Positions 31,890 through 44,821 of a stretch of 64,000 nucleotides of DNA are shown piece by piece. Source of the stretch: Daucus carota subsp. sativus (taxonomy: Eukaryota; Streptophyta; Magnoliopsida; Apiales; Apiaceae). A program made the translations under genes and the position numbers. The notes under the pieces were generated by a model, which was not told where the DNA came from, did no database searches, and saw only the letters and a list, made by a program, of their open reading frames with translations. Within the stretch, counting starts at the first letter, position 1; every line of letters begins with the position of its first letter. The stretch spans positions 35,797,606-35,861,605 of the forward strand of contig NC_030387.2 of the NCBI RefSeq assembly GCF_001625215.2. The letters run 5' to 3'.

Positions 31890-33974
31890 CCATTTCCCGG
31901 TTTCATCTTAGCTACTCGCTCGTCGCAGTTCTTGATTTTTGTAGTATCAAATGTAAATACAGTAAATTTTGATTGTGTCCTGACTTCATTGATGAGGTTT
32001 GTAATTGTTGAGCCAGTTAATCAGGATTAACATAATTCAATTTTGCGAGTCTCATGTCCCTAAATGTTTATGCTTGTTTCTATTTATGATTTCTTTTAGG
32101 AATACAATTATAGGATCATTTAAAATATGCAACAGAATTGGTTGTATGGCAAGCATGAGTTTTACTGAAATTTGAACTAGAGTACTAGACCTTCCACTGA
32201 TGCATACAAGGAGATGAATAACAATGCTGAAACATTGCTCTTGCTAAGATACATCAAAATTTATCACAAGAACACGTGTAAAAAATTACATTAAATATAT
32301 TTTGAACCTTTAAACTCTGTAATTTGGTGTTACCATTTACCAAGTTAGGTTGCATGAATTTGTAATACCATTGTCATTGTTCCTAATTGTCATTAGGAGG
32401 TTGAGGTTATCTGAAGTCTGAATATTTTGTTTTTTTTACATATCAGTTTGCGCCAATTTGTTTCTTGTGAAATTTCTGTGCGCAATAATAATTCAGGATG
32501 ACAATAATAATTCAGGATGTCTGCATGAATTTGGGTCGGAGGCATGACATACGAATGTCAGGGCATATTATTAGCTTAAAAAAAAAGCGGACGACAGAGG
32601 ATAAGCCCTTAACCACTGGGCTATCCGATCGTGCTCAGGTAATCCCTATATTGGTTACCTAAAATATAATAAAATAATAGTTACCTAAAATATAGGTAAG
32701 CAAAAAGTTGTTTTACTCCAATGACATTATCTATATCTGTTACCTATAATTTAAAAATTAGTATTTATTCAATATTTAAGGTAATATATGTGAGAAGAGG
32801 TAGAGTTGGAGTAAATATATGCTATATTATAAGTAATATTGATAATGTGGCATTATAGGGGTTGGCTTTTTCTCTCTCAAATAAGGGGATGAGTTTTCTC
32901 TCCCCTAAAATCTTTAGGGGACAGGGAGTTGCGTTGGAGGACTGATTTTTGATCCTAACCCCTAAATCTTGTCCATCTAGACCAAATATGAGTAAGCAAA
33001 GCTTGCATTGGGGTTGCTTTTAGTACATTAATATACGCGCTTACATATTATGATCAGAAAATAACGTCTGCCAAATCATATTCATATGGGAAAGAAAAAA
33101 TTTAGTACAATATATATGCACATATTTTGCCAAAATAATTATGTTCCCACTAATAAAACTACACATGATGTGATATTTACTTATTATGAGTTATGACTGG
33201 ATTCTCTATATATAGAATGTTGTCTCTTGTGTTCTTTTGTTTGAGGAAAACAGAGTTATTGAATGTTATGCCGCAAATTGTAATGCCATATACAAGCCAG
33301 TTGTGCTTGTCCAATAATAAAATTGTAATGCATCACAAGCTAGATGTTTGTTGGCCTGATTCGAGAGGTTCTGAAAGCTTCTGGAGACCCTTTTATTTGC
33401 ACTTGATCATTGTAGAGCAGGAATGCAGAATGTCTGCGCTTGGTTAAGTTCAGAATATTAAAGATGGTTGTTGTTTAGCCAAAAAAAAAGATGGTTGTTA
33501 CTAAGCGGTTCTGGATCATGAGTTTGATGCAGCAGGAATTATCTACACAAGAATGTTAACAGGAATGCTAAAGAGGGATAAAGAGCTTTCATTCTTGGGA
33601 AAGTATCTCAGGAAGTATGCGCGATGGAACTAAATGTGACTGCTCACAGCAAAATCCTGTCATCGATTTGATGTAATCTAGTACTCCTATTTGATCAGAT
33701 TTCCAAACTCAACTTCTGGTGGGTTGCTCTGCATATTCGTATGAACAATTGGTTTGTTTTGCCCACAATTTGCTTTAAACTGGCAAGCTTAATCAGAAAA
33801 CATCTAACAGAAGTCAAAATTACTTACAAGTGACTACATCCCAGCCATTACAAAAAATCAACAAATGACTTTAAATTACACTGATACGAAAATAAAAATG
33901 TAACATCAAAAGATGACACCAACTGTATAATAACATATAATCTGTCACTTTATTTCAATTATTATTTGTCAAAG
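31890..33974. other. Intergenic between the kinase and the CC-like gene
   Basis: No gene recognised. On the minus strand, 32611-32621 reads TAGCCCAGTGG, a perfect tRNA box A, but no box B follows, so it is only a possible SINE head. A microinsertion with target duplication lies at 33460-33499. The open frame 33193-33447 matches nothing known. Confidence 0.4.
33460..33499 (+). mobile_element. Microinsertion: GTTTAGCC plus oligo-A with 13-bp duplication
   Basis: AAAGATGGTTGTT occurs at 33460-33472 and 33487-33499 and brackets only GTTTAGCCAAAAAA. It has the same structure as the sites at 18028 and 45093. Confidence 0.6.
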
Positions 33975-35206
33975 TCACTTATTGGTACACGAATTCTTCA
34001 ACGAAAGAGGCTTGTTCATCTTCTTTGGGTCCAAAATTATTTTGCACTGGATGGCCTTGTAGAACCTGGGTTTCACCAATTTCCCCAGAACATAGGCCCT
34101 GGCTCGTACGTTGAAGTTGAGAGTCAGTGGCACTGGTGCTGTCAATTTCCCATCTTTGCTGCTCCAATCTACACTTGCTCCGTACAGGGGCACGTAGCCG
34201 CCTTTTAGCGTCACTGCTATGCTTCTCTGGCTTTTTCTTGATTGATAAAATTTCTTTATCTGATCAATTTTTCATTCCATTCAAAACAAGCAAAGGATCA
34301 ATACATATGTAAGAAAAATGCTACTGTAACATATGTAGTGACATTAACTTACAGCTCCGGTGGCCAGGGTTAGATCATTGTAAGAGATATCGATGGATGA
34401 TGATGTCACATGAACCCCGAAAAATGTTCCTGTATTGCGGAAGGTGAACTTCACTGTTGTGTTCATTGTCACCATATCAGTTGCTACCCCTGAACTCCCC
34501 GTTCCTGCTTGGATCTTAAACTCATCATATGATATACTCTGTCGTCAAAAAATCAGCAAAGTATTTGATTCAATCCGAACCATTCAATCCACAAATATAA
34601 AAGAGTAGCGCTAACTGGACAAAATTGGGTACAAAATTTTGCACAAAATAAACGACAAAATGAAAATCCAATCAAAACTTAACGCATATCATTTTTTCTG
34701 TCTGAATCATTTTTCAAAATAAAGTAAAACTAATGTGAAAGGATTGGAATCAAGTTTGCAACCTTCATTGTGACAACGGGCTTCTGAGGTTTACTGGCGG
34801 CATACAAGATAAGAGCAAAGAAAGTGAAGAGAACAAAGAAACCAACAACAAAGGCCGGGAAGTAGCAGCGTCTGGGGAAGCCTTTACTCCGATTCTCCCC
34901 GTCATCTAGAAAGCCTTCTTCCTCGATGGCACCAAAATCCTTATCCCCTTTCCTCTGATGCTGATGATGACGTCCACTCACTTTCCTCGAGCCAGAGAAC
35001 CTGGTCGAGGAAGAGTCTCGCGAGTGATGACCCGGTGATCCCATAGGGCTGAGCACCGGGGTGGAGTGGAACGAGTTAGTCGTCTTCTCACCGTCATGCG
35101 AGTCACGGGAAGGACTCTGCACGTAGTAAGGCCTCCGCGGTGATCTCGTTGGCGATGAAGCCGTCAGGCTCGTTACTTCCGAATCTGTTTTTGCATGCAT
35201 CGACAT
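33975..35206 (-). CDS. CC1/CC2-like: Companion-of-cellulose-synthase-like membrane protein (LEA2 fold)
   Basis: Three exons (34763-35206, 34353-34538, 33975-34259) give 304 residues. The cytosolic N-terminus has TDSEVTSLTASSPTRSPRRP and YYVQSPSRDSHDGEK, followed by a Ser/Gly/basic stretch. One transmembrane segment, FPAFVVGFFVLFTFFALILY (about 114-135), follows a PRRC motif. The outer domain has the LEA14/NHL-like fold with RNTGTFFGVHVTSSSIDISY, KKFYQSRKS and RAYVLGKLVKPRFYKAIQC. This matches the Arabidopsis At1g45688/At5g42860 family, the CC proteins that bind microtubules and the cellulose synthase complex and help sustain cellulose synthesis under salt stress. It is shorter than CC1 because the Pro-rich insert before the last conserved block is missing; it could be a minor paralogue. 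Two in-frame ATGs (codons 1 and 3) are possible starts. Confidence 0.88.
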
Positions 35207-37230
35207 TATGATAAAAATTTCTCAAACTCAATTGATTTTGATGCAATGGAGAAGAGAGGAAAGAGCTAGCTAGTAGCTAAAGGCAAAGACCAGATCTCTC
35301 TTTTTCATATTTTCTTTGTTTGGATCTCTACATGAATAATGCCATAAAAAATTCGAGTCCACGTTGTGGGATGGTTTGTTTATTGTCATGTTTTGTCTAA
35401 CCTTATGATTCAAGACACTGAAATTGTGAAATGAGGCATATTTTAACGGTTGGGAGGTGTAACTTATTTGTATTTATATTTGTTTGGGGACACAATGCCT
35501 CGAAAAGTAATTATAATGATACTTGCCTTGTCGGTGGATAAAAGTATGGGAAGCATTGTACAATTGAGAATGCAGTTTGTATTGTTTTGTGATGCAGAGG
35601 AAAGCTACTGTTTAACCATTGTGTTCATATTTTATTTCAAGTGGTGAGTTGTTTTTCGTCAACTTGACAGGGTTTTATATTTTAATGGGTTGTTTTTCGT
35701 TGTGATTAGGTAATTAGTGGCTTGATTTTGGCTCCTTCAACTAATAATGGACCCCAAATTTCTATATAATCTTTTTTGGTTCAACTAAATAATAGAGATT
35801 AAAGCAAAAACTTTTGCAGCTTTGTGGAAAAATATTTCTTTTAATCATTAAAATGTTAAAAAGACTCGGAAGTAACTGTATAAGTATTTTAATTATAAAA
35901 AATAATATTTTTAGGACATTAATTAAACTGAACCCCTGTGCCTCTATATCTAGGGATCAATGTTCTAATCCACGGCTGGCTCTCCACTTCAAAATTTTCA
36001 AAAGATTCTGGATATATAAACAAATATATTTATATTGAAAACACTTTTATTATCAAATATATAATCTAATAGATAGTGTCACTGTGAAACGGATAATTCG
36101 GATACGGATATGCCTATATCCGTATTCACAATTATCGGGTTCCGATACGGATAATATTAGCTTTACTTCGAGTACGAATAATATCCGTTTTTCTCGGATA
36201 AAAATACGGATATTTTGGACGGATGTCGGATTCCTGGAAAAAAAAATGCAGGTATTAGACCTGCATCAGAAGTTATTAAAATAAAATCATTCCCTATTGT
36301 TATTCAAATTAAACCAACCTTTTTAACTTTCACTAAATTTAACATATATTTTATATTTTTTAATGTATATATAATGTAATAATTATTTAAATCTTATCTT
36401 TTATCTGTAGTTATTAGTAAGTAAGATTGGATATTGTTGGTGATGAAATATGATTTGCTAACAAAATTCGTGTTTGTTTCCGGAATCTAAGATGGAGATG
36501 TGGGAAACAATAAATACCTTACTACTCTGCTCGATCAATAAATACTATCTCAATATATATTTTTATATAATAAACGTAAAAAATATAATTTAGTTATTCT
36601 GTATATTATAGCAGAACAAATACAATTGTTAAACTTTATTATTTGATAAATGATTGAGATTACATAATAATAAAAAATATTTATTTATAAATTAAAACGA
36701 AAAATAAAAATTATATATAGATAATTTTATGCAATTTAAATAGAAGAATTTTTTTAATTAGAATATGACTTTTACTTTTTTTATATTTAAAATCAAATAA
36801 AAGTAGTTTTCTAAATAAATATGATCTTATTATAAAATTCATAACTGTTTTTTTACTTTCCATTTTCTGTTCTGATTCAAATATAATGTTAAATCATCAT
36901 TAAATTCTTTTTTTTTACTCACACAAAATTCTCGACTTTAATCGTGGATATTAGCCAATAAAATATTACTCATATAATCCATAAAGTAAATCAAAGAATA
37001 ATATTTTATTATATATATATATATATTAATGTGAATATATATTTAATAATATTCATAAAACATACGAATGATTTTAAAATAATTTATATTTTCAAAAACT
37101 ATTCACATGATATAGGTTGGTATATAATACTAAGCATAAAAACGTTCTTTTGTCGTCATGGTAACGAAAAATTGATAATTCACATCATTGAAGATGAAAT
37201 TATCTTTCAATATCCTGAATTATTATCGTC
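35207..37230. other. Intergenic, with a CGGATA-rich patch
   Basis: Mostly AT-rich. At 36085-36240 there are about ten copies of GGATA/TATCC in both orientations (GGATACGGATATGCC, ATATCCGTATTC), giving a foldback-like patch. No coding gene seen. Confidence 0.4.
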
Positions 37231-37571
37231 TATTTTTATACCTGCATGTGTGATTGGACTCTCCCGAGGCCCATACAGAAAGTCCATATGGCTCTCTTGT
37301 GCGGCTGTGCCCCAACTGGTACCTCATTTTTAAATCTATCATGGGTGACCCAACTCTCACTTCTTAGGCCATTTCATAGCTCAAGTGAGATTATTACGGT
37401 CTGTAATTCATCATAAATTAAAATTCTGATACCAGTCATTGGGTTTGCTATTCGAACCTAACTCTATAACAGTGTAATATTGTTTGCTTTGAACTTTACT
37501 CAATGATCTTATACCAATGGAGTTATCTACTGCTCCTCCCAATATCAATTTGAGATAACTCCTAACAACAT
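37231..37571 (-). mobile_element. Possible TRIM/LTR-type relic
   Basis: On the minus strand, a segment starting TGTTGTTAGGAGTTATC at 37571 is followed by CTGGTATCAGA (about 37421-37431), like a terminal repeat and a tRNA-Met primer-binding site. A second terminal repeat was not found. The element is old and broken. Confidence 0.3.
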
Positions 37572-39039
37572 GCGTCATTAAAATCTATATAATCGTACGA
37601 ACTAATATCTTGAATTAAAATTTGCAGAAGTCGTAACACACATGTTGCAAATTTTATGAGAAAATCATATAAGCAAGAAATTGCTTATTGCATATCAAAT
37701 CGTTGATGGAAGTACAATAGTTGACTGAATAAGTTCCACAACACAACGGACCCAAATAAATCTTTCAGATTTTATTGAATTTGTCAAACAAAATAAAAAT
37801 AAAATTTCTGCGGGGTTTTGTCAAATGCTAGGGGATGTTATCCCTTGTCGATTACAAATATCATTATTTGTAATCCATCCCACCTGTAACTCGCCGCATC
37901 TTCACTTTTTTCTTCTATATATCTTACCTGTCACATCGTTCAACGCGCTTGTTCGCTCTATTTTCCCTTTTTAAGCATTCTTCTGAAATTATCGACGCCG
38001 CTGAAAAAAATAGAGAAATCATATTTAGTGCATTCGATTATTCCATAAATGTTTATATTCTATAGAGAGGTAAATATAAAATCAATATCATATAAAAATA
38101 GTAACAGATCTAAGTATAAAGAAACAGATCCATCATATTCAAGCTACCGTCACAAATATTTTCTTCATCTTCAGTGTGCTTCCTGATAACTTCTTTGCTT
38201 TTAATTTACAGAAGAATAATTAAATTCATGATAACAATGGATCGTGGTAAGATATATAAGAGAGATGAATATGATGTGAAGTGCAAGCACGGCGGTCACG
38301 GGTGGGACAAAATGTATTACATGATAATCCGGTTTATATAGGGTTTATCACCGATTGTAGAACTTTCTGGATTTGGGCTGATTTTCACTTTCTTCGGCCT
38401 AACTCATAAGTGTCAGAGCCCAAATTTTTGGACCACTATTTTTAAATTTGAAATTTAAAATAAAATATATTTTAAACCAAAAATCGAAAATTTTATAAGT
38501 AGCGACCAAATTTTATAATTTAAAATCATAAGATTGGAGACGCGGCTCCACAAATCCAATAATGGATGGCAAACTCATATCACAAGTTATTCTAGTAATA
38601 CGATAAATCTTTATGCAAAATTCAAATAGCACAAAATTTTAAAAGATCATATCCTTGATCTCACTCGCACTCCATATTGAACGAAGCTGAAATATATGAG
38701 AAATGTGCATAGATCGGCGGGTAAAAATTGACTAATTATTAATCTCCAAAATTATTGGGTGGTTTTAACAAAATATTAATTTTTAAAATAATAATAATTT
38801 ATAAAACATTGGTGAAAACAAACTTACCCAACTTTATATTCAGAATTTAAAACATATATGAAAATGTCATAAATATCACAATTCTGCTCAAGGTCTCCAT
38901 TTTATAAAAATATCATAGAAAGACAAAGACATGCCGCAATGAATTTGATGAATTTTATAAGACTTCTATTTTTTATCCCATGGGTGTTTCATCAGCGAGA
39001 AGCAAGAATGAGAATTGAAACTCTCTTTTCATCCCAAAT
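37572..39039. other. Intergenic, AT-rich
   Basis: No gene, tRNA or clear repeat recognised in this stretch. Confidence 0.4.
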
Positions 39040-39442
39040 GGGTTAATAGAGAAAAAAGATTATTGAAATCATGGTCATGCAGTTGGACCACTAAACTCAA
39101 AAAATTTACAAACAGATCATAAAACTACATTTAATTTGTAGTTAATTAACCGAACTACTAAAAATTTGCATTTAGATAATTGCTTCGTACAGTCGTTAAG
39201 TATCAGTTTACTTTAACGGAATCCGTTAAAAAAATATTGATCATTTTTTTTGACTAATTTCGTTAAAACCAACTAATACTTAACAATTATGCTAACGATG
39301 GTTACCTAAATACAAGTTTTTATAAGTTTAATTAGTTGACTGCAAGTCAAATCTAATTCTGTGATTCATTGCAAATTTTTTGAGTTGAGGGACTAAATTG
39401 TAAATTGGTCATGAGTTTAGCCATCTTTTTACCTATTAACCC
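39040..39442. mobile_element. Inverted-repeat MITE (Mutator-like)
   Basis: Ends GGGTTAATAG and CTATTAACCC; the next block AAAAAAGAT pairs with ATCTTTTT, and further in CTCAAAAAATTTACAA pairs with TTGCAAATTTTTTGAG. Flanks ATCCCAAAT and ATTTAAAAT are only loosely alike, so the duplication is worn. Non-coding, about 400 bases. Confidence 0.6.
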
Positions 39443-39914
39443 ATTTAAAATGATTTAAGATGATTAAATGTCATGTTGCTATGATAAGGACTAATTTTCT
39501 TATAACCAGTGACATAATTGAGGCTATCCAAATTAACAAACTAATTGTTAACTCTTATAATCCTGGTATTGGTTTTTATTGAAATATAGGAAACATAAAT
39601 AAATAAAATAATTTTTAATTTGTTGTATTAGAAAAATAGTATTTAATAAACTTTTAAGAAAGCAAAATAAAAATGTTCCTAATTCTGAAAAAAGAAAGAA
39701 AGGGAGAGAAATGACAAGTCCCGTACAAATTTTGTTGTGTAAAAGATATCATCCTTACCCGTGGTTTGGTTACTTGGTCAAAATCAAACGGAGAAAGCTT
39801 CTTCACCCACTCTGTTATTTGTGTGCATAAATAAAGTATATAAACCCCGTTGTGTGTAATTGCAGAAAAATCCATAGTAAAGTAAAAAAAAAAACATTAG
39901 AAGGGCCATCAGCA

Positions 39915-42615
39915 ATGCAGGTTTCTCATCAAGCTCATCACTGTAAAGCTCATATTTTGATTTGAACCATTGTGTAAAATCCATAACTTCATTTTTCTTG
40001 GGTTTTGCAGGTGACCATTTTTAATCTTATTAAATTTGTGGTCTTAACAGCTAGTCTCATAAGCTATTCATCAAGTCTCAAGGTTTGTTATAGTCTCTTG
40101 CTTGGTTGCTTCTGCTTCCTTAATTTTGTACTTATATAGTTCCCATTGGTCATTTGTGTGTCTATGTGTGTGTATTTGTGTTAATAGATCGGAGAAACAT
40201 GTTCAGATAGCAACAAATGTGACTCGGGCTTTCAATGCAACACTTGTCCTATTAATGGGAACACTAGGCCTAGATGTACCCGTCTTCAACCCTTGAGTCC
40301 TACTTCAAAGGTGAGCTCAATTTACTTTTAAGCTGCTTAAAATGTGATTTATCTTGTGTTTTTGATTGATTTGTGAGGTTGTTGCTGCTTCTTGAGAGTA
40401 AAGTTTGTATCTTTAGTGTTTCTTGTCTTCTGTTTTGATTGAAATGTGAATTTGTTACAACTTGAGTTCTTGACACAGTGGTTACTTTAGTGTTTCTTGT
40501 AGCAATTTGTGATTGAAAATTTAGTGATTTGGACCAGGTTAAAGGTCTGCCATTTAACCGGTATTCATGGCTCACAACCCACAATTCATTTTCCATAGTC
40601 CGTGCTGTGTCGGATACTGGTTCTATAGTTGTTGCTCCAAGGAATCAGGAGGATTCAGTCACTGATCAGCTTCGAGTAAGTCCTTTTTTCACTCACAATT
40701 AGGTGTATGCTGTTGGTATGCTTATTGGTTTCTCAATGGGTTATGATTAAAGATCTTACTAAGTATGACGCTGAGATATTGATTTATGTTGTAGAATGGT
40801 GTTCGAGGGCTGATGCTTGATATGTATGACTTTAACAACGACATCTGGTTGTGTCACTCCTTCGGAGGAAAATGTTTAAATGTTACATCTTTCGTAAGTC
40901 TGTTATGATACTTTTTATCTGTATTCTCTCTGTAGTATTAGAACTTGAGTCTGTCTTTAACTGAACCCTGCAACTTTCTGTGTAGAGACCTGCAAGTAAA
41001 ACTCTTAAAGAGATCCAAGTGTTTCTGGAAGGAAACCCAACAGAGATTGTAACCATTTTTATTGAGGATTATGTTACAACCCCAAAAGGATTGACTAAGG
41101 TCTTTAAAGCATCTGGTTTAGACAAATACATGTTTCCTCTGTCTCGGATGCCTAAAAATGGTAGTGATTGGCCTACGGTGGATGATATGGTCCAAAAGAA
41201 TCAACGGTTGGTGGTATTTACCTCTAAATCATCCAAGGAGGCATCAGAGGGCATAGCTTATGAGTGGAGATATGTAGTGGAAAACCAGTGTAAGTTTGGC
41301 TTTCAATTTTTGCAATCAGATTTAAGAAAAAGCAGCTGTTAGTATAAAATACTCGAAAAATCTCAAGCTTCCGGTCTGTAGGTTTTTAAATTTTTAACGG
41401 AAAACTATAAATGCAGATGGAAATGAAGGAATGGTAGCTGGTTCCTGTCCAAACCGTGCTGAATCCTCTCCAATGAACACTAGTACCATTTCACTTGTTC
41501 TTCAGAACTACTTCCGTACAGATCCAAACTTAACAGCAGCATGCATGGATAACTCAGCTCCATTAATTAGCATGATGGACACTTGTCAAAAAGCAGCTGG
41601 CAAACGATGGCCGAACTTTATAGCTGTTGATTTCTACCAAGTATGTGCAGTCATTGTTCTAGAAAATTTTTAACAGTTGAGCATCTAATAAATGTTATTA
41701 ATTTTTATAAATGCTATACTGTATATCTTTAATTAGAAAAGTGACGGGGGAGGAGCTGCAGAAGCTGTAGATGAAGCAAATGGCCATCTGACTTGTGGAT
41801 GTGGCAGCATAGCCTATTGCAAGGTTAGATAATATCATTATGTTTGTTAATTATAATTTCTGAGGAAAAGATTTTCACTACTATAATTAATTCATATGGG
41901 ACAGGCCAGAGTGATCTCCAGCTGTGTTATATGCTGTTTTCTGGCTTTTCCCAAAATCAATTATTTAACCTTGTTGAAATGCAAGTGTGACCTGGTAATA
42001 TAATCATCATAGACATGTAGTGAATCAATACCATTTTGAGAAAAGTAAGAAATACTCTGATTCTTGGGTGGACAAATTTCATACTTAAAGAGCTTATATA
42101 TACTTACACCTATACCCTTAAAACTTTTTGTAGAAGAAGATGCAAAAAACAAATAAAGTGCAGGAGACAGCAGGAACAACCCCCACTAGAACAGATAATA
42201 TTAACATTATTTCTTACCTAATGCAGATGGCAATAACTACATTTTTGGTCTTCTAACATTTAACCTATAACTGTACATTTTCTGATTTTTACCGCTTCTT
42301 CAGGCTGGGTTAAATTAGATGTTAATAACATTATGTCATTATCCTGGCTGGTACTCTATATATAAAAACTGTCACATGCTCATTCGACACAACTTCAGTC
42401 AGTAGTGATGATTGTTTTTTTTTTTAATACATCAGGAAAACGCAACATTTGGTACGTGCGACACTCCTCCAATTTCTCCACCGCCACCAGCTGCAGCCAC
42501 AGCTGAGCCAACTTCTCAAACTGCCAGCAGCGCTTCCTCTCTAACCACATTTGTGCAATTTCAGTTCTTTTTATGGACTATATTAATTATAACAGTGTTC
42601 TTCTCTAATCTCTGA
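39915..42615 (+). CDS. PI-PLC X-domain protein, secreted and probably GPI-anchored
   Basis: Exons: 39915-39920 (ATG-CAG, tentative), 40011-40082, 40188-40310, 40538-40675, 40795-40893, 40986-41289, 41417-41640, 41737-41823, 42436-42615; 410 residues. The N-terminus [20 protein letters not shown] is a signal peptide. A short Cys-rich segment ([17 protein letters not shown]) follows, then the PLC X-like domain: [52 protein letters not shown]. The C-terminus is Pro/Ala/Ser-rich and ends in a hydrophobic segment ([15 protein letters not shown]), as for GPI attachment. It closely follows Arabidopsis At5g67130. His residues of the X-box (THNSF, LCHSF) are kept; substrate unknown, as in the family. 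All exon phases fit. Only the first mini-exon is uncertain: there is no ATG in frame before the acceptor at 40010. Confidence 0.9.
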
Positions 42616-44821
42616 ACTACATGACTTTATTATATTTTAAAGAGATTGTGTTTTGCCAATTTGTACTTGGCTGGTGGTCACTGAATCATATGATCTTCCC
42701 AGAGAAACATAACTGTTGTATGTATGTTTTTTTCAATGATATTTCTCTCTTAATTAGGCCTGCATGTATTACATAATTATCTTCTAGGGTCTAGCTTGGC
42801 CTGCATGTATTGTTTTTATACATAATTTTGTTCTCATCAGTTCTTTATGACTTTATCCTCGTGATTACCAGCCAACTTCTGCAAGACTGCAAGGCTTTTG
42901 GCCCGGTTAAAATTTTGACTCATTTTACTTCTGCAAGTTGTGAAAAGGATGAGAGATCGAAGTCGAGGAGCTTTGAAATTATCAGAGTTCGTAACAAATA
43001 GACTGGTCGTCTCCATCAAACTACTGCACTCATAAGTGTTCTAATCAAATAAAATACTAGTATATAACTATAGTTTCCGATAATATAAAGACCCTAGTCA
43101 TTTTTCTCTCTTCTTTCTAGCCTTCTCCCTCTTTCTCATTCATTCTTACCGGACTTCCACCAGTTTTCCGACGGAAAAGTCCCAAATCCTTCCGTTTAAT
43201 TGGTTGTTTACTAATTGGTTCCGTTTAATTGGTTGTTTACTAATTGGTTGTTTACTCCTGAGTATATTATTTCATATGCTACTCCTAATAACTATATTAA
43301 ATTAAATTTTGTATGTATATATATATCAGTCGAATATTGAAATTAATTATTCAAGAATATTTTTAGAAAAATCGTTCATATTTGAAAATTAAAAAGGGAA
43401 ACTACAAATATTTTGAAATAAACTCTTTTTAAAAAGAGGAAGAGAAACAAGATACCCTTTTAACTAATAGAATCATTAACAAGGTTCATTTTTTGTGGTA
43501 TTAGTTTGCAGATGCACATGAAAAAAAATATCTTATTTATATATTATATTTTGAAATTATTTTTGAACACACACAACAATGCAAAAAAACATATGTTTAG
43601 ATTTAGATCCTGAAAATTTATGTACAAAATAAGATTTGCAACAGAACTTTAGTGTTTTTATAATTCTATTTTAAACATTGGTTCTCCCTTGAGCACGACC
43701 CTCGTTCCTAAAGTTTATAAAAACATAAAATATAGGGCTTTGCTGCCTCACCCTTATGCAGTTATACGAGGTAATCAGTTGGTTTATGCCATTCAGATTT
43801 TGAACTAAAAGCATCTTCTCTATACATGTATTCGATATAGTTTATTTTTATTTTGAAACTGAGATCAAAATGTTGAGGCTCCCTGCTTATTTTAACTTCC
43901 ATGTACTATATAAGTTGGTATGCATTTCAATACTGTATTTGTTTTCATCTAAAGAGTATGGAGCTCTGGGGTATCACGCCCAGAATTTGAACATACCAGT
44001 AAAGCTCCCCGCCCGGAAAACAAGTATAAAAGGGGGCTTTGGTGGCCCTCAATTGTATGAAATGAACACACCATTATGACCTGCTCAATTCACAATCTAA
44101 GAACCCAGTTGTCAAGAGTGTCACAGGGGACCATTGAACATTTATTTCTAACAACCATGTCTAATGGATCAACCTGGTACTTCTCAACCACACTAACCTT
44201 GCAGGTTTAATAACTAATAAATAGATAAGTGAATTCAGCAGTATAGAGAGTGTGTATGTGTGTGAGTGTACAGATGGATTAATATAATGCATGTGTCCCC
44301 CAAGGAATCAATATGACCTGCACTTCCATGTGGCCCGGGGCAACCAGAGACAGCTATAAATAGGAAGCAGAATTATATCAACTTGACCCTCAAGAGGACT
44401 CGATACTAAATTGAGCAACAGCACATGCCAACTTGGACATACGTGTTATAATTATTAAAGGTGTGTGTGATCAGACATTACTGCTCTTTATAATTCAATC
44501 TAATATATAATTGACTTATATCCCATGTGTGCTTTTATATACATGTTGTCCTTTGAGAGTAACAAGTAGTGTAATAGCAATCTCTTATGATCAAGATGTG
44601 TATGTACATATATGTAACTGAGGCAAAGCAAAACTTCTGATCCCATACATGACAATGACATGCGGGAGGCCGGGAGGGGAAGGGAACATAAAGATGGCCA
44701 GAGCCAATAGTATAGTAGATTTACATCATTCACACATGCTACTATTTGGAAAATGCAGATGGTATATTTTCTTCTTTATCTTGATGTCTTTATCTTGTTC
44801 TATTGGAATGTACTCTAATTC
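42616..44821. other. Intergenic, convergent 3' sides of two genes
   Basis: No gene recognised. It holds a 29-bp tandem duplication at 43190-43247 (unit starting TTCCGTTTAATTGGTTG) and a strong-looking TATAAATAGG at 44356-44365 without a coding exon after it. Confidence 0.4.
43190..43247 (+). repeat. 29-bp tandem duplication
   Basis: TTCCGTTTAATTGGTTGTTT... occurs at 43190-43218 and 43219-43247, and part of the unit is repeated once more. Confidence 0.85.

Noticed and set aside
32560-32640. SINE with a tRNA-like head on the minus strand
   Set aside because: Box A is perfect (TAGCCCAGTGG), but no box B, tail or target duplication could be found, so it stays only a possibility.
33193-33447. 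84-codon open frame
   Set aside because: No recognisable family, no splice context and composition like the intergenic surroundings.
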